A program made the position numbers and the translations under genes. Source: Fen-1298 sp050015675 (GTDB taxonomy: Bacteria > Bacteroidota > Ignavibacteria > UBA10030). From it: 64,000 nt of DNA. The notes beneath the pieces were generated by a model. That model was not told where the DNA came from and did not search any database. It worked only from the letters and a program-made list of their open reading frames with translations. This document shows positions 63,905-64,000 of the stretch, piece after piece. Numbering within the stretch: position 1 is the stretch's first letter; every line of letters begins with the position of its first letter. The DNA lies in the NCBI GenBank assembly GCA_050015675.1, contig JBEKAY010000008.1, positions 34,504 through 98,503 of the forward strand, given 5' to 3'.

Positions 63905-64000
63905 ATGACTGAAGCGTTTAATAAACAGGAATTAAAAGCACGAAGAAGATCACTCCGCAAGAACATGCCGAAGGCGGAAGTTCTACTCTGGTCTAAACTC
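63905..64000 (+). CDS. DUF559 endonuclease-like protein, 3' end outside the window
   Basis: Thirty-two codons are present, reading MTEAFNKQELKARRRSLRKN and then MPKAEVLLWSKL. This is the characteristic start of DUF559 proteins, whose later part is a Vsr-like/PD-(D/E)xK endonuclease fold. They occur singly, scattered in genomes, often inside intergenic regions or other genes. The gene here follows the broken gene at 63726. Catalytic residues lie beyond the window. Confidence 0.75.
   Translation, partial: MTEAFNKQELKARRRSLRKNMPKAEVLLWSKL

Overview
The window looks like about 64 kb of chromosome from a Gram-negative member of the Bacteroidota/Chlorobiota side of the tree, most likely an Ignavibacteria-like bacterium. 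Evidence: moderate to low GC; PorV/PorQ-type outer-membrane proteins; secreted proteins ending in a type IX secretion (Por) sorting domain beginning NYPNPFNP; a DUF6526 protein; complex I genes; lipopolysaccharide-type glycosyltransferases; and tightly packed operons with 1-4 base overlaps. This placement is inference from protein style, not from a marker-gene tree. No rRNA, tRNA or CRISPR array was recognised. Layout: 1-2.9 kb (minus) carries the start of prmA, a membrane protein and a PBP4-type D,D-carboxypeptidase. 2.9-10.3 kb (plus) is housekeeping: secA, the nitrogen regulator PII, era, an EamA transporter and uvrC, with a strong terminator lying almost on the era start. 10.3-15.7 kb (plus) is an envelope-glycan operon: MsbA-like ABC exporter, two GT9 heptosyltransferase-like enzymes and an O-antigen ligase/polymerase. 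15.7-20.9 kb (minus) is a tightly overlapping operon: lipoprotein, secreted beta-propeller protein with sorting domain, two PorV/PorQ-like proteins and a GT2. 21.1-28.8 kb (minus) holds an M50 protease and a second glycan operon with three membrane GT2 enzymes, a flippase-like protein, a polysaccharide deacetylase and a PHP-domain hydrolase. 29.0-37.2 kb (plus) has udk, an M16 protease interrupted by one in-frame TAG, an aminotransferase, nuoG-nuoH-nuoI and comM. 37.2-45.3 kb is an accessory block. It is bounded on the left by full comM and an IS3 remnant, and on the right by a truncated HTH gene and a second, diverged copy of the comM 3' third. Inside are a LytS/LytTR two-component system, a GH10 xylanase, a GH8 glucanase with a sorting domain, a decayed copy of the xylanase C-terminus and three members of one Cys-rich secreted family in different stages of decay. 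45.3-51.1 kb returns to core functions: dusB, polX, an unknown protein, nth and an HD-domain protein in one operon. 51.1-56.4 kb is gene-poor and repeat-rich, with a sigma factor, a DUF6526 protein, queA, a small zinc ribbon protein, several perfect hairpins and two rearranged copies of a block of TGTCAGACACC-type repeats. 56.4-64.0 kb is a probable defence island. It has a single-chain nuclease/N6-adenine methyltransferase, a 1050-residue protein joining a macro-like domain, Clp-N-like helices and a membrane-anchored KAP P-loop NTPase, and a GIY-YIG nuclease with a RAMA-like C-terminus. At its right end a gene is cut off after 41 codons at a hairpin followed by a DUF559 endonuclease gene that runs off the window. 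The most novel items are the macro/Clp-N/KAP protein, in which a 99-bp segment starting at the P-loop lysine is tandemly triplicated, the comM-flanked accessory block, and the DUF559 insertion.
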